From Bailinhaonella thermotolerans (GTDB lineage Bacteria; Actinomycetota; Actinomycetes; Streptosporangiales; Streptosporangiaceae), in the NCBI RefSeq assembly GCF_003594875.1, contig NZ_QZEY01000001.1, positions 992,001 to 1,056,000 of the forward strand: a DNA stretch of 64,000 nt, in the 5' to 3' direction. Position numbers and translations under genes: made by a program. How positions within the stretch are numbered: position 1 is the first letter of the stretch; each line of letters starts with the position of its first letter. This document shows, piece by piece, positions 42,953 to 53,852 of this stretch. The notes under the pieces were generated by a model, which saw only the letters and a list, made by a program, of their open reading frames with translations, searched no databases and had not been told where the DNA came from.

Positions 42953-45070
42953 TTGAGCAGCGATATCGTGCCAAGCCTTGAATGGAGCGATCTGGACCGG
43001 CGCGCCGTCGACGTCGTCCGGGCGCTCGCCATGGACGCCGTCGAGAAGGCGGGATCGGGTCACCCGGGCACGGCGATGAGCCTCGCCCCCGCGGCGTACC
43101 TGTTGTTCCAGCGGATGATGCGCCACGACCCGTCCGACTCCACGTGGGCCGGCCGGGACCGGTTCGTGCTCTCCGCCGGCCACTCCAGCCTCACGTTGTA
43201 CATCCAGCTCTACCTCTCCGGGTACGGGCTCTCGCTCGACGACCTCAAGGCCCTGCGGCAGTGGGGCAGCCTCACGCCGGGGCACCCCGAGCACGGCCAC
43301 ACCAACGGCGTGGAGACGACCACCGGCCCGCTGGGGCAGGGCATCGGCAACGCGGTCGGCATGGCGATGGCCGCCCGCCGCGAGCGGGGCCTGTTCGACC
43401 CCGACGCCGCGCCCGGCGAGAGCGTCTTCGACCACACCATCTGGTGCATCGCCTCCGACGGCGACATCGAGGAGGGCATCAGCCACGAGGTCAGCGCGAT
43501 CGCGGGCCACCAGAAGCTGGGCAACCTCGTCGTCATCTACGACGACAACAACATCTCCATCGAGGACGACACCAACATCGCCCTCTCGGAGGACGTCGCC
43601 AAGCGCTACGAGGCGTACGGCTGGCACGTGCAGACCGTGGACTGGAAGTCCGGCGGGGAGTACAACGAGGACGTGCCGGCGCTCTACGCCGCGCTCCGCG
43701 AGGCCAAGGCCCAGACCGACAGGCCGTCCCTCATCCGCCTGCGCACCATCATCGGCTGGCCCGCCCCGAACAAGCAGAACACCGGCAAGATCCACGGGTC
43801 GGCCCTGGGCGCCGACGAGGTCGCGGCCACCAAGCGGATCATGGGCATGGACCCGGAGCAGACGTTCGACGTGCCCGAGGCCGTCCTCATGCACGCCCGC
43901 GAGGTCGTGGCCCGCGGCCGCGCGGCCCGCGCCGAGTGGGACCGCGCGTTCGAGGCGTGGCGCGAGGCCGACCCGCAGCGGGCGGCCGAGTTCGACCGCA
44001 TCTCCGCGCGCCGCCTGCCGGCCGGCTGGACCGAGAAGCTCCCGGTCTTCCCCGCGGGCAAGGACGTCGCGACCCGCAAGGCCTCCGGCGAGGTGCTGTC
44101 GGCCATCGCCGACGTGCTCCCCGAGCTGTGGGGCGGCTCGGCCGACCTGGCCGAGAGCAACAACACCACGATGAAGGGCGAGCCGTCCTTCATCCCCGAG
44201 GAGTACCAGACCAAGGAGTGGCCGGGTAACCCGTACGGCCGGACGCTGCACTTCGGCATCCGCGAGCACGGCATGGGCTCGATCCTCAACGGCATCGCCC
44301 TGCACGGCGGCACCCGCCCCTACGGCGGCACGTTCCTGGTCTTCAGCGACTACATGCGCCCGTCGGTGCGCCTGGCCGCGCTCATGAAGCTGCCGGTGAC
44401 CTACGTCTGGACGCACGACTCGATCGGCCTGGGCGAGGACGGCCCGACGCACCAGCCCGTCGAGCACCTGTGGGCGCTGCGCGCCATCCCGGGCCTGGAC
44501 GTCGTACGGCCGGCCGACGCCAACGAGACGGCGGTGGCCTGGCGCACGATCCTGGAGCACACCGACCGCCCGGCCGGACTGTGCCTGACCCGGCAGAACC
44601 TGCCGACCTACGACCGCACCACGATGGGCTCGGCCGAGGGCGTGGCCCGCGGCGGCTACATCCTCGCCGACGCCTCCGGCGGCCAGCCGACGGTCGTCAT
44701 CATCGCGACCGGCAGCGAGGTGGACCTGGCCGTCCAGGCCCGCGAGACGCTGGAGGCCGAGGGCATCGCCACCCGCGTCGTGTCCATGCCGTGTGTCGAG
44801 TGGTTCCGCGAGCAGGACCTCGCCTACCAGCAGAGCGTGCTGCCGCCGAACGTCCACGCGCGCGTTTCCGTCGAAGCGGGAATCGCGCTGGGCTGGCGGG
44901 AGTTCGTGGGAGACAAGGGCGAGAGCCTGAGCCTGGAGCACTTCGGGGCGTCCGCGCCGTACAAGACCCTGTACGAGCAGTTCGGCTTCACTCCGGACCG
45001 GGTGGTCGCCGCCGCCAAGGCCAGCCTGGCCAAGGCGGGCGCCGACAAGGGCCACACGACCGGCAACTGA
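42953..45070 (+). CDS. tkt: Transketolase
   Basis: A 705-residue ThDP enzyme of the non-oxidative pentose phosphate pathway. [13 protein letters not shown] and [17 protein letters not shown] mark the substrate and cofactor channel. [15 protein letters not shown] with [11 protein letters not shown] is the ThDP/metal motif (about 155-205). The pyrimidine-domain Glu lies in [19 protein letters not shown] (about 430). I use TTG 42953, with GGAG 9 bases upstream, because homology starts with [22 protein letters not shown]; the longer frame to 42881 has no family support. First gene of tkt-tal-pgi-zwf-opcA. Confidence 0.96.
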   Translation: MSSDIVPSLEWSDLDRRAVDVVRALAMDAVEKAGSGHPGTAMSLAPAAYLLFQRMMRHDPSDSTWAGRDRFVLSAGHSSLTLYIQLYLSGYGLSLDDLKALRQWGSLTPGHPEHGHTNGVETTTGPLGQGIGNAVGMAMAARRERGLFDPDAAPGESVFDHTIWCIASDGDIEEGISHEVSAIAGHQKLGNLVVIYDDNNISIEDDTNIALSEDVAKRYEAYGWHVQTVDWKSGGEYNEDVPALYAALREAKAQTDRPSLIRLRTIIGWPAPNKQNTGKIHGSALGADEVAATKRIMGMDPEQTFDVPEAVLMHAREVVARGRAARAEWDRAFEAWREADPQRAAEFDRISARRLPAGWTEKLPVFPAGKDVATRKASGEVLSAIADVLPELWGGSADLAESNNTTMKGEPSFIPEEYQTKEWPGNPYGRTLHFGIREHGMGSILNGIALHGGTRPYGGTFLVFSDYMRPSVRLAALMKLPVTYVWTHDSIGLGEDGPTHQPVEHLWALRAIPGLDVVRPADANETAVAWRTILEHTDRPAGLCLTRQNLPTYDRTTMGSAEGVARGGYILADASGGQPTVVIIATGSEVDLAVQARETLEAEGIATRVVSMPCVEWFREQDLAYQQSVLPPNVHARVSVEAGIALGWREFVGDKGESLSLEHFGASAPYKTLYEQFGFTPDRVVAAAKASLAKAGADKGHTTGN

Positions 45071-45087
45071 ACACGAGGATTCCGATC

Positions 45088-46191
45088 ATGAGTGAGATCT
45101 TGAAGCGGCTCTCAGACGAGGGCGTGGCCATCTGGCTGGACGACCTCAGCCGCGACCGCATCCGCACCGGCAACCTGGCCGAGCTCGTCCGCGACAAGCA
45201 CGTCGTCGGCGTCACGACCAACCCGACGATCTTCGCCACGGCCCTGAGCAAGGGCACCGCCTACGACGAGCAGATCAAGCGCCTGTCCGGCGAGGGCGTC
45301 ACCGTCGACGAGGCGATCCTGTCGATCACCACCGACGACGTGCGCGACGCCTGCGACGTGATGCGCCCGGCCTTCGACGCCTCCGGCGGGCGCGACGGCC
45401 GCGTGTCCATCGAGGTGGACCCGCGCCTGGCCCGCGACACCCAGAAGACGATCGACGAGGCCCGCACGCTGTGGGACCTGGTGGGCCGCGAGAACCTCTT
45501 CATCAAGATCCCGGCGACCCTGGAGGGCCTGCCCGCGATCACCGCGGTGCTCGCCCAGGGCATCAGCGTCAACGTCACGCTGATCTTCTCGCTGGAGCGC
45601 TACGGCGCCGTGATCGACGCCTACTTCGCGGGCCTGGAGCAGGCCAAGGCCAACGGCCACGACCTGTCCAAGATCCAGTCGGTGGCGTCGTTCTTCGTCA
45701 GCCGCGTGGACACCGAGGTGGACAAGCGCCTTTCGGCCATCGGCGGCCACGACGACCTGCGCGGCAAGGCGGCCCTCGCCAACGCGCGCCTGGCCTACGA
45801 GCTCTACGAGCAGAAGTTCGCCGGCGAGCGCTGGGAGGCGCTCCAGGCCGCCGGGGCCAACCCGCAGCGGCCGCTGTGGGCCTCCACCGGCGTCAAGGAC
45901 CCCTCCCTCCCCGACACGCTCTACGTGGACGAGCTGGTCGTCGAGGGCGTCGTCAACACGATGCCCGAGAAGACCCTCAACGCCGTCGCCGACCACGGCA
46001 AGATCACCGGCGACACCGTCCACGGCACCTACGACGAGGCCCGGGCCCTGCTGGGCGCGCTCGCCGGGATCGGCGTGGAGTACGACGACGTCGTGCGCGT
46101 CCTGGAGGACGAGGGCGTGGACAAGTTCGAGGCGTCGTGGAAGGAACTCCTCGACACCGTGACCAAGCAACTGGAAATCCACCACCCGTAG
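45088..46191 (+). CDS. tal: Transaldolase
   Basis: A 367-residue class I aldolase. [11 protein letters not shown] and [11 protein letters not shown] are N-terminal family hallmarks; the Schiff-base Lys is in [15 protein letters not shown] (about residue 138). The length is that of the longer actinobacterial/cyanobacterial type. ATG 45088 has GAGG 11 bases upstream and lies 17 bases after tkt. Transfers dihydroxyacetone units in the pentose phosphate pathway. Confidence 0.96.
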   Translation: MSEILKRLSDEGVAIWLDDLSRDRIRTGNLAELVRDKHVVGVTTNPTIFATALSKGTAYDEQIKRLSGEGVTVDEAILSITTDDVRDACDVMRPAFDASGGRDGRVSIEVDPRLARDTQKTIDEARTLWDLVGRENLFIKIPATLEGLPAITAVLAQGISVNVTLIFSLERYGAVIDAYFAGLEQAKANGHDLSKIQSVASFFVSRVDTEVDKRLSAIGGHDDLRGKAALANARLAYELYEQKFAGERWEALQAAGANPQRPLWASTGVKDPSLPDTLYVDELVVEGVVNTMPEKTLNAVADHGKITGDTVHGTYDEARALLGALAGIGVEYDDVVRVLEDEGVDKFEASWKELLDTVTKQLEIHHP

Positions 46192-46222
46192 CCCGGGGGA
46201 CGCGGGGAAGGAGTTCGAGGAG

Positions 46223-47806
46223 ATGGGGACCGTCAACGGTGGCGGTGTGACCGTCGCGATCAACGACGACGGGATCGCCCGGGGCCAGTCACAGGCCCTG
46301 GAGCGACTGGAGAACGAGGGGGTGGCGCCCGCCCTGGCGGCGGGTGACGCCACCCTGTGGGGGCCGGACGCGCAGGCCGAGGCGTCGATCCGCCTGGGCT
46401 GGCTCGACCTGCCCGAGACCTCGCGGGCGCTGCTGCCGCGGCTGGCCGAGCTGCGCGAGAAGATGGCCGGGCTCGACCACGTCGTGCTGGCCGGCATGGG
46501 CGGCTCGTCGCTGGCGCCCGAGGTCATCACCGCGACGGCCGGGGTCGAGCTGACCGTGCTCGACACCACCGACCCCGGCCAGGTGCGCCGCGCCGTCAAC
46601 GACCGCCTCGACCGCACGGTCGTGGTCGTGGCCAGCAAGAGCGGCGGCACGATCGAGACCGACAGCCACCGCCGGGTCTACGAGGAGGCGTTCCGCGAGG
46701 CCGGGATCGACCCGCGCGAGCGCATCGTCATCGTCACCGACCCGGGCTCGCCGCTGCACAAGGCGGGCGAGGAGGCCGGGTACGAGGTCGTGCTGGCCGA
46801 CCCCAACGTGGGCGGCCGCTACAGCGCGCTGACCGCTTTCGGCCTGGTGCCGAGCGCGCTGGCCGGGGTGGACGTCGAGGCGCTGCTGGACCAGGGCCGG
46901 GAGGTCCGCTCCACGCTCGCGCTCGGGCAGGGCAACCCGGCCCTGGCGCTGGGCGCGGCGATCGGCGCCGCCGCCCTCGCCGGGCGTGACAAGCTCGTGC
47001 TGGCCGACTCCGGTGACCACGCCATCAAGGGCCTGGGCGACTGGATCGAGCAGCTCGTGGCCGAGTCGACCGGCAAGGACGGCAAGGGCGTGCTGCCGGT
47101 CGTGGTCGAGAGCCCGACGATGATCGCCGACGTCCCGAACGCCTTCCCCGTGACGATCGGGGCGAGCGAGCACTCCAGCGTCGAGGGCCCGCTCGGCGGC
47201 CAGTTCCTCGTCTGGGAGTACGCCACGGCGGTCGCGGGCCGGCTGCTCGGCATCGACCCGTTCAACCAGCCCAACGTCACCGAGTCCAAGGACAACACGG
47301 CGGCGATCCTGGCCGAGGGCCTGCCCCGGCCCTCCGCGGTCCTCGTGGACGGGCCGGTCGAGGTCTACGGCGAGATCCCGGCCGACGTCAAGGACCTGGC
47401 CGGGCTGTTCCACTGGCTGACCGGCAGCATCCCGGACCACGGCTACCTCGCCGTCATGGCCTACCTCGACCGGATCGCCGAGTCGCGGCTGGCCGACATC
47501 CGGGGCGTGCTCTCCGGGCGGGCGCGGCAGGCCGTGACCTTCGGATGGGGGCCGCGCTTCCTGCACTCCACCGGCCAGTACCACAAGGGCGGCCCGCAGA
47601 ACGGCGTGTTCCTCCAGATCACCGGCGAGACCGCGCACGACCTGCCGGTGCCCGGCAAGCCGTACACGCTCGGCACGCTCCAGATGGCGCAGGCGCTGGG
47701 CGACCTGGGCGCGCTCCGCAAGCGCTCGCGGCCCGCCGTACGGCTGCACCTGACCGACCGGGAGGAAGGGATCGGCTACCTCCTCGCGTCGGCGGGAGCG
47801 TCGTGA
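46223..47806 (+). CDS. pgi: Glucose-6-phosphate isomerase
   Basis: A 527-residue SIS-domain isomerase. [13 protein letters not shown] and [15 protein letters not shown] bind the sugar phosphate (about 90-150), and [14 protein letters not shown] and [15 protein letters not shown] are conserved C-terminal blocks. It resembles the actinobacterial form encoded with tal and zwf rather than the long E. coli-type Pgi. A strong GGAAGGAG upstream plus AGGAG sets ATG 46223, 31 bases after tal. It links glycolysis with the oxidative branch. Confidence 0.95.
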   Translation: MGTVNGGGVTVAINDDGIARGQSQALERLENEGVAPALAAGDATLWGPDAQAEASIRLGWLDLPETSRALLPRLAELREKMAGLDHVVLAGMGGSSLAPEVITATAGVELTVLDTTDPGQVRRAVNDRLDRTVVVVASKSGGTIETDSHRRVYEEAFREAGIDPRERIVIVTDPGSPLHKAGEEAGYEVVLADPNVGGRYSALTAFGLVPSALAGVDVEALLDQGREVRSTLALGQGNPALALGAAIGAAALAGRDKLVLADSGDHAIKGLGDWIEQLVAESTGKDGKGVLPVVVESPTMIADVPNAFPVTIGASEHSSVEGPLGGQFLVWEYATAVAGRLLGIDPFNQPNVTESKDNTAAILAEGLPRPSAVLVDGPVEVYGEIPADVKDLAGLFHWLTGSIPDHGYLAVMAYLDRIAESRLADIRGVLSGRARQAVTFGWGPRFLHSTGQYHKGGPQNGVFLQITGETAHDLPVPGKPYTLGTLQMAQALGDLGALRKRSRPAVRLHLTDREEGIGYLLASAGAS

Positions 47807-47867
47807 CCGGCGCGCCGGCGGCTCCGGCCGGCAGCGCGGACGAGAAGTCGAGGGGGATGGGGGCGTC

Positions 47868-49454
47868 GTGACCGATCCGGTCCCGGTGAAGGTGAGCGAC
47901 CTGGTCGCCGAGGGGGTGGCCGCGGGGCCCGAGCCCTGGGTCAACCCGCTGCGCGACCCGCGCGACAAGCGGCTGCCGCGGGTGGCCGGGCCGTGCGTGC
48001 TCGTGCTGTTCGGGGTGACCGGGGACCTGGCCAAGCGCAAGCTGCTGCCGGCGATCTACGACCTGGCGAACCGGGGGCTCCTGCCCCCGGGCTTCTCCCT
48101 GGTCGGCTTCGCCCGGCGCGACTGGGAGGACCAGGACTTCGCGCAGCTCACCCATGACGCGGTGAAGGAGCACGCGCGCACGCCGTTCCGGGAGGAGGTG
48201 TGGAAGCAGCTCCGTGAGGGGATGGTGTTCGTCCCCGGCGAGTTCAACGACGACGGCGCGTTCGACGCGCTGGCGATGGCGCTCGCCGAGATCGACGAGA
48301 CCCGCGGCACGGGCGGCAACTACGCCTTCTACCTGTCGGTGCCGCCGAAGTTCTTCCCGCTGGTGGTCCAGCAGCTCAAGCGCACCAAGCTCGCCGACGC
48401 GCCCGAGGGGTCGTGGCGGCGGGTGGTGATCGAGAAGCCGTTCGGGCACGACCTGGAGTCCGCCCGTGAGCTGAACGCGATCACGAACGCGGTGTTCCCC
48501 GAGAGCAGCGTCTTCCGCATCGACCACTACCTCGGCAAGGAGACCGTCCAGAACATCCTGGCGCTCCGCTTCGCCAACACGATGTGGGAACCGCTGTGGA
48601 ACCGGCAGTTCGTCGACCACGTGCAGATCACGATGGCCGAGGACATCGGCATCGGCGGCCGGGCCGGGTACTACGACGGCATCGGCGCGGCCCGCGACGT
48701 CATCCAGAACCACCTGCTCCAGCTCCTGGCGCTCGTGGCCATGGAGGACCCGGTGTCCTTCGACGCCGAGTCGCTGCGGCGCGAGAAGGAGAAGGTGCTG
48801 CGCGCCGTCAAGCTGCCCGACGACCTGGAGCTCGGCACCGCCCGGGGCCAGTACGTCGCCGGCTGGCAGGGCGGCGTGAAGGTGAAGGGGTACAAGGAGG
48901 AGGACGCCATCCCGGCCGACTCCCGCACCGACACCTACGCGGCGATGAAGCTGGAGGTGGCCAACCGGCGCTGGGCGGGCGTGCCGTTCTACCTGCGCGC
49001 CGGCAAGCGCCTGGGCCGCCGCGTCACCGAGGTGGCGCTGATCTTCCAGCGGGCGCCGCACCTGCCGTTCTCCGAGACCCAGACCGAGATCCTCGGGCAG
49101 AACGCCCTGGTCATCCGCGTCCAGCCGGACGAGGGCGTGACCGTGCGCTTCGGCTCGAAGGTCCCGGGCACGGCGATGGAGGTCAGGGACGTGCTGATGG
49201 ACTTCGCCTACGGCGAGTCCTTCATCGAGTCCTCCCCCGAGGCGTACGAACGGCTGCTGCTGGACGTGCTCATCGGCGACCCGCCGCTGTTCCCGCACCA
49301 GCGGGAGGTCGAGCTGTCCTGGGAGATCCTGGACCCGATCGAGCGCCACTGGGCCGAGCACGGCGCGCCCGAGGACTACCCGGCGGGCTCGTGGGGCCCG
49401 CCCTCCGCCGACGAGCTGATGGCCCGTGACGGGCGCGCCTGGAGACGGCTATGA
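47868..49454 (+). CDS. zwf: Glucose-6-phosphate 1-dehydrogenase
   Basis: A 528-residue enzyme of the oxidative pentose phosphate pathway. The NADP-binding [20 protein letters not shown] is near residue 48 and the active-site [13 protein letters not shown] near 215, with the upstream [14 protein letters not shown] 47868 follows GAGGGGG; the 61-base gap after pgi also holds a 22-codon frame that overlaps the GTG, probably not a gene. The stop overlaps opcA by four bases. Confidence 0.97.
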   Translation: MTDPVPVKVSDLVAEGVAAGPEPWVNPLRDPRDKRLPRVAGPCVLVLFGVTGDLAKRKLLPAIYDLANRGLLPPGFSLVGFARRDWEDQDFAQLTHDAVKEHARTPFREEVWKQLREGMVFVPGEFNDDGAFDALAMALAEIDETRGTGGNYAFYLSVPPKFFPLVVQQLKRTKLADAPEGSWRRVVIEKPFGHDLESARELNAITNAVFPESSVFRIDHYLGKETVQNILALRFANTMWEPLWNRQFVDHVQITMAEDIGIGGRAGYYDGIGAARDVIQNHLLQLLALVAMEDPVSFDAESLRREKEKVLRAVKLPDDLELGTARGQYVAGWQGGVKVKGYKEEDAIPADSRTDTYAAMKLEVANRRWAGVPFYLRAGKRLGRRVTEVALIFQRAPHLPFSETQTEILGQNALVIRVQPDEGVTVRFGSKVPGTAMEVRDVLMDFAYGESFIESSPEAYERLLLDVLIGDPPLFPHQREVELSWEILDPIERHWAEHGAPEDYPAGSWGPPSADELMARDGRAWRRL

Positions 49455-50398
49455 CCCAGTTCACGCTGACCGACACGACCTCCTCGGCCATCGTCGGCAC
49501 CCTGACCGAGCTGCGCCACCGCATGGGCGCGCCGGCGCTCGGCATGGTGCTGACGCTGGTCGTGGTGACCGAGGAGCGCGACCACTACGACGCCATGCGC
49601 GCGGCCGTGGAGGCCGGGCGCGAGCACCCCAGCCGCATCGTGGTGGTGATCCCCCGCGGCGCCGAGGAGGAGGAGACCCGCCTCGACGCCGAGGTGCGGG
49701 TCAGCGAGTCCACGCCCGGCGAGGTCGTGCTGCTGCGGCTGTACGGCGAGCTCATCGAGCACCAGGACTCGGTGGTGAGCCCGCTGGTGCTGCCCGACAC
49801 GCCCGTGGTGGTGTGGTGGGCGAGCGAGGCGCCGCCCGTCCCCGCCGAGGACCCGGTGGGCCGGCTGGCCCAGCGCCGGATCACCGACATCGTCGCCGGG
49901 CACTTCCGGCCCGGCCCGACCGAGACGCTGCGCATGCTGGCGTCGCGGGCGAACGGGTACCGCCCCGGCGACGGCGACCTGGCCTGGACCCGCCTCACCA
50001 ACTGGCGCACGATGATCGGTTCGGCGTTCGACACGCCGGTGCCCCCGGTGCAGCGCGGCGTGGTCGAGGCCAAGCCCGGCAACCCGAGCGCGGAACTGCT
50101 GGCGGCGTGGCTGTCGCAGCGGCTCGGCGCGGACGTGCGGGTGCTGCCGTCGCAGGGCCCGGGGATCACCGGGGTGCGGCTGGAGGCGGCGGGCGAGGAG
50201 GTCGCGATCACGCGGGTGGACTCCCGCATGGCCCAGCTCTCCCGCACCGGCCAGCCGGACCGGCGCGTGGCGCTGGCGCGGCGGGCCACCTCGGAGCTGC
50301 TCAAGGAGGAACTGCGCCACCTGGACCCGGACGAGGTCTACGAGGAGACCCTCCGGCACGTGGCGGCCGAGGCCCGCACCCGGGACGCCTTCCTGTAG
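49451..50398 (+). CDS. opcA: Glucose-6-phosphate dehydrogenase assembly protein OpcA
   Basis: A 315-residue OpcA, the allosteric/assembly partner of Zwf in actinobacteria and cyanobacteria. [29 protein letters not shown] and [19 protein letters not shown] are family hallmarks. ATG 49451 overlaps the zwf stop by four bases (ATGA), consistent with complex formation. The operon ends at the terminator 24 bases downstream. Confidence 0.96.
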   Translation: MTQFTLTDTTSSAIVGTLTELRHRMGAPALGMVLTLVVVTEERDHYDAMRAAVEAGREHPSRIVVVIPRGAEEEETRLDAEVRVSESTPGEVVLLRLYGELIEHQDSVVSPLVLPDTPVVVWWASEAPPVPAEDPVGRLAQRRITDIVAGHFRPGPTETLRMLASRANGYRPGDGDLAWTRLTNWRTMIGSAFDTPVPPVQRGVVEAKPGNPSAELLAAWLSQRLGADVRVLPSQGPGITGVRLEAAGEEVAITRVDSRMAQLSRTGQPDRRVALARRATSELLKEELRHLDPDEVYEETLRHVAAEARTRDAFL

Positions 50399-50723
50399 GC
50401 GCCCGGGACACCGGCTCACGGGGAAGGGCGGACGGCTCGCGGCGCGTCCGCCCTTCCTTCCTGTTCCGGGGTACGGCGGGGCGGCGGGCTCAGGCCGTAC
50501 GGGACGCCAGCGGTCGGCCCGGGGCGAACGGGACGCCGGGCGGGGCCGGGGCGGCGGGGTGGCGCCGCTCGTGCGCGGACGCGGGCTCCGCGATCGCGTC
50601 CGGGAAGGGGCGGTACGGCGGGGCGGCGGCGGGCAGGCGGAGATGGCCGCGAAGGCCGAGACGTGAGACAGGCCGGCGGCGCGCCCGGGTCGGGCGGGCC
50701 GCGTACGTGAGGAAGGTGACGGT
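50399..50723. other. opcA-pgl intergenic region
   Basis: 325 bases. After the strong terminator at 50422-50457 there is a second, weaker hairpin (GTACGGC at 50471-50477 with GCCGTAC at 50494-50500), then GC-rich DNA with no gene. pgl therefore probably has its own promoter, not clearly visible. Confidence 0.6.
50422..50457 (+). terminator. Terminator of the tkt-tal-pgi-zwf-opcA operon
   Basis: A perfect 13-base stem, GGAAGGGCGGACG (50422-50434) with CGTCCGCCCTTCC (50445-50457), and a 10-base loop, followed by TTCCTGTT. Confidence 0.88.
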
Positions 50724-51470
50724 GTGAGCGATCCTGATGTGATCGTCTATCGGGACGGCGACGAGCTGGCGAAGGTGACGGCCATGCGGCTGGTCGCGCG
50801 GCTCGCGGCGGCGCAGGCGGAGCGCGGGTCGGCGTCGGTGGTGCTCACCGGCGGCACGATCGGCATCCAGACGCTCGCCGAGGTGGCGAAGGCGGACAAC
50901 CGCGACATGGTGGACTGGTCGCTGGTGGACGTGTGGTGGGGTGACGAGCGGTTCCTGCCCGCGGGCGACCCCGAGCGCAACGAGACGGGGGCGCGGACCG
51001 CGCTGCTCGACCACGTGCCGGTGGTCCCCGAGCGGGTGCGCGTGATGGCGCCCTCGGACGCGGGGAAGACGGCCGAGCAGGCGGCGGCGGAGTACGCCCT
51101 GCTGCTGCGCGAGGCCGCCGAGGGCGGGCCGGGGCCCGACTTCGACGTGCTGCTGCTCGGGCTCGGGCCGGACTGCCACGTCGCGTCGCTGTTCCCGGGG
51201 CTGCCGGGGCCGCGCGAGGAGGCGCTGTCGGTGATCGCGGTGCACGACTCGCCCAAGCCCCCGCCGACGCGGATCTCGCTGACGTTCCCGACCATCCGGG
51301 CGGCGCGCGAGGTGTGGATCGTCGCCTCCGGCGAGTCGAAGTCGGCGGCGGTCAGGGACGCGTTCACCGGGGACGACCCGGCGCGGCACCCGGGCGCGGG
51401 CGCGCGGGGCCGGGAGCGCACGGTGTTCCTGCTCGACGAGGCGGCGGCGGGGCGGCTGCCGACGCGCTGA
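50724..51470 (+). CDS. pgl: 6-phosphogluconolactonase
   Basis: A 248-residue DevB-type lactonase acting after Zwf. VVLTGGTIGIQTL near residue 40, VDVWWGDERFLPAGDPERNE near 72 and LLLGLGPDCHVASLFPG near 148 are the conserved blocks; the last is usually GPDGHTASLFPG, so Cys and Val replace Gly and Thr here. GTG 50724 has GGAAGGTG just upstream. Confidence 0.94.
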   Translation: MSDPDVIVYRDGDELAKVTAMRLVARLAAAQAERGSASVVLTGGTIGIQTLAEVAKADNRDMVDWSLVDVWWGDERFLPAGDPERNETGARTALLDHVPVVPERVRVMAPSDAGKTAEQAAAEYALLLREAAEGGPGPDFDVLLLGLGPDCHVASLFPGLPGPREEALSVIAVHDSPKPPPTRISLTFPTIRAAREVWIVASGESKSAAVRDAFTGDDPARHPGAGARGRERTVFLLDEAAAGRLPTR

Positions 51471-51522
51471 CCGATATCCCGGACTAACCGGGGGTTCTCC
51501 GGCTTCGCCGCTCCCTGGTTTC

Positions 51523-51567
51523 CGGTCATCCCGGTCATCCCGGTCATCCCGGTTCTCCCGGTTTCCC
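51523..51567. repeat. 9-base tandem repeat
   Basis: CGGTCATCC three times (51523-51531, 51532-51540, 51541-51549) followed by two degenerate units (CGGTTCTCC, CGGTTTCCC), between pgl and the nucleotidyltransferase gene. Confidence 0.9.
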
Positions 51568-51614
51568 GTCGATAGAGTCGGGCCCATGGATCTTCCAGGG
51601 ACCGTGGACGAGCC

Positions 51615-52376
51615 GTGGGGCGGTACCTGGCGGCGGCGGACCGGGAGGCGCCGGGGCTGGTCGAGGGGTTCCACCTGGTCGGATCGGTGGCCCTGGGCGC
51701 GTTCCGGGAGGGGTCGAGCGACGTGGACTTCGTCGCGGTCGTGCCGGCCCCTCCCGGCCCCGCCGAGGTCGCCGCCCTGCGCCGCGTCCACGCGGGGCTC
51801 CGCCGGCGGGGCCTGCCCCGGCTCGACGGCTTCTACGTGACCGCGCGGGACCTGGCCGGCCCGGCGAGCCTGGCCCCGCGCGGGCCGTACGTCCTCGACG
51901 GGCGCTTCTCGGCCGCGATGCGGGAGCCGCACACGCCCGTCACCTGGCACGTCCTCGCCCGGCACGGCGTGCCCGTGCGCGGGGTGATCCCGCGGGTGCA
52001 CGCCGACCCCGCCGAACTCGCCGAGTGGACGCGCGGCAACCTGCGGACGTACTGGCGCCGGTGGGCGGCCAGGTTCTCCCGTCCCGTGTGCACGCCCGCG
52101 GGCCTCCTCTCCCTCCACCCCTGGTCCACCGTGTGGGCCGTCCTCGGTGTGCCCCGCCTCCACGCCACCCTCGCCACCGGCGGCTTCGTGTCCAAGGCCG
52201 CCGCCGGGGAGTACGCCCTGGCCACCTTCCCCGAGCGCTGGCACCGCGTGGTCCGCGAGGCCCTGCGCCTCCACACCCGGGCCGGCTCCCGCTCCCTCTA
52301 CCCCACCCCCTTCCACCGCCGCCCCGACGCCGCCGCCTTCGTGACCATGGTCATCACCGACGCGGACCGGCTCTAG
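51615..52376 (+). CDS. Nucleotidyltransferase with AadA-like C-terminal domain
   Basis: A 253-residue protein. The nucleotidyltransferase signature HLVGSVALGAFREGSSDVDFVAVV (about 19-42) gives the GS and DxD metal-binding residues. The C-terminal half (LLSLHPWSTVWAVLGVPRLHATLATGGFVSKAAAGEYAL) resembles the aminoglycoside adenylyltransferase-associated domain. Streptomycete genomes carry many such AadA-like proteins of unknown substrate; resistance is possible but not shown. GTG 51615 is the first start after an in-frame stop; an overlapping ATG at 51586 is out of frame. Confidence 0.82.
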   Translation: MGRYLAAADREAPGLVEGFHLVGSVALGAFREGSSDVDFVAVVPAPPGPAEVAALRRVHAGLRRRGLPRLDGFYVTARDLAGPASLAPRGPYVLDGRFSAAMREPHTPVTWHVLARHGVPVRGVIPRVHADPAELAEWTRGNLRTYWRRWAARFSRPVCTPAGLLSLHPWSTVWAVLGVPRLHATLATGGFVSKAAAGEYALATFPERWHRVVREALRLHTRAGSRSLYPTPFHRRPDAAAFVTMVITDADRL

Positions 52377-52450
52377 CGCCTCGCCGTACGGCTCGCGCGG
52401 GCCAGACCCCGGCGTCCCGCGTCCCGGCTGTGCGGCCCTCCGGCCGGAGG

Positions 52451-52500
52451 TGCCGCGGGGGCTCAGGGGGTGTCGCGGGGGCTCAGGGGGTGTCGCGGGT
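52451..52500. repeat. 20-base tandem repeat at the end of the coiled-coil gene
   Basis: TGCCGCGGGGGCTCAGGGGG, TGTCGCGGGGGCTCAGGGGG and a half copy TGTCGCGGGT (52491-52500) span the stop codon of the minus-strand gene. The duplication may have moved or copied its stop region. Confidence 0.8.
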
Positions 52501-53478
52501 GGCGGTGCGGGCGCGGGAGCGGGCGGTGGAGGCCAGGCGGCGGGCCCGGGACTCCTCGCGTTCGGCGACCTGGCGGCGGCGGTCGGCGGCGGCCAGCGCC
52601 GTACGGGCCTCCTCCAGCCGCGCGGTGAGGTCGGCGATGCGGCCGGTCAGCTCCTCGTGGTCGCGGACGGCCTGGGCCAGTTCCGCGGCCCACTCGGCGT
52701 GGTGGCGCTCGGCCTCCTCGGCGGCGCGCACGGCGGCCGCCGCGGCCTCGGCGCGGGCCCGCTCGCGGCGTTCCTCCTCGGCGCGGCGGCGCTCCCGCTC
52801 GCGCTCCCGCCGCTCCTCCTCCCGCCTGCGCCGCGCGCCCTCCAGATCGCGTACCGGCGCCGCCTTCTTCCCCCGCCCCGCCCGCGCGGCGGTCTCCTCC
52901 GTCTTCCCCGTCTTCCCCGTCTTCTCCGTCTTCCCCGGTGCGGCGGCCTTGTCGGGCGTCTTCTCGGACGGCCCGGGCTTCCTGGCCGGGGCCTTCGGGA
53001 CGGGCGTCGGGGCGAACCCGGTGTAGGCGAGCGGCTGCACGAGGTGCCCGGCGGCGACCCGCTCCGCCGCGTCGGCGTCCACCGTCGCCGCGTCGAGCGT
53101 CCGTTCGACCTCCAGCACGGCCGAGGGCGCGAGTGGATGCCCGCCGCGCTCGGCCAGCTCCCGCGCCAGCCGTACGAGCTCCTGGATCAGCGGCCCCCGC
53201 CGCTGCGTGACCTCGGCCAGGGCGTCGCGGTCCTGCTCCGCCCAGGCCCGCTGCAGCTCGGCACCCAGCTCCACCAGGCCGCCCAGGCGATCCGGCGCCT
53301 CATGGGCCAGCAGGTTCACCGCCCACGCGGAGAGCCGGGGCCGCCGCAGCTTCGCGACCTCCTTGGCCAGCCGCGCGTCCCCCGCGTCCCGCGCCTCCCG
53401 CACGGCCCGCTCCCGCTCCCCCGTGAACTCCTCCGGCGTCACCCGATAGAGCCGATCCGCTACTTCACCCAGACCCAC
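52483..53478 (-). CDS. Coiled-coil protein of unknown function
   Basis: About 331 residues from GTG 53478. The N-terminal ~145 residues look folded and conserved in type (VADRLYRVTPEEFTGERERAVREARDAGDARLAKEVAKLRRPRLSAWAVNLLA). A Pro/Lys/Thr linker (about 155-200, GKTEKTGKTGKTEE) follows. Then comes a long Glu/Arg-rich coiled coil (about 200-325, REEERRERERERRRAEEERRERARAEA). No signal peptide, membrane segment or catalytic motif is visible. I know similar hypothetical proteins only as uncharacterised actinobacterial proteins; no function is assigned. Confidence 0.8.
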   Translation of the reverse strand: MGLGEVADRLYRVTPEEFTGERERAVREARDAGDARLAKEVAKLRRPRLSAWAVNLLAHEAPDRLGGLVELGAELQRAWAEQDRDALAEVTQRRGPLIQELVRLARELAERGGHPLAPSAVLEVERTLDAATVDADAAERVAAGHLVQPLAYTGFAPTPVPKAPARKPGPSEKTPDKAAAPGKTEKTGKTGKTEETAARAGRGKKAAPVRDLEGARRRREEERRERERERRRAEEERRERARAEAAAAAVRAAEEAERHHAEWAAELAQAVRDHEELTGRIADLTARLEEARTALAAADRRRQVAEREESRARRLASTARSRARTATRDTP

Positions 53479-53610
53479 CCCACCACAGTTACCCGCCCAC
53501 CCCACCCCCGCAACCCACCCAAACCCCCATCTCCCACCATGACCCGCGACCCCACACCCGAAGGATGAGCCGTGCGCCATCCACCCCGGGATCATGGCCA
53601 CCGTCTCTTG

Positions 53611-53668
53611 CCGTGATCACGCAATCGTGAAACGCCGCCGAAGCAGGATCGCAAGATCACGACGACGG
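53611..53668. repeat. GATC-palindrome element 1
   Basis: It begins CCGTGATCACGCAATCGTGA and ends AGGATCGCAAGATCACGACGACGG. The two ends form an imperfect inverted repeat around a short GC-rich loop. Confidence 0.75.
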
Positions 53669-53778
53669 CGACCCGCACCCGTCGCACCCACGCGACGGCG
53701 ACCCCCACCTATGAGAGAGCGCTCGCGATATGAGGAGCGGCCCACCATCCGCCCCGGCATCGCGAGCGCGACCCCTTG

Positions 53779-53837
53779 CCGTGATCTCGCGACCATGAGC
53801 CGCCGCTGAAGCAGGACCGCAAGATCACGGCGGGGGC
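53779..53837. repeat. GATC-palindrome element 2
   Basis: CCGTGATCTCGCGACCATGA, then AGCAGGACCGCAAGATCACGG: a diverged copy of element 1, same orientation. Confidence 0.7.
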
Positions 53838-53852
53838 GATCCGGGCCCGCCG

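Noticed and set aside
47804-47871. 22-codon ORF between pgi and zwf
   Set aside because: Too short and low-complexity; more likely a leader region, though its GTGA overlap with zwf could couple translation.
51586-51840. Alternative ATG-started ORF overlapping the nucleotidyltransferase
   Set aside because: It encodes Arg/Trp-rich sequence without motifs; the GTG frame carries the nucleotidyltransferase signature.
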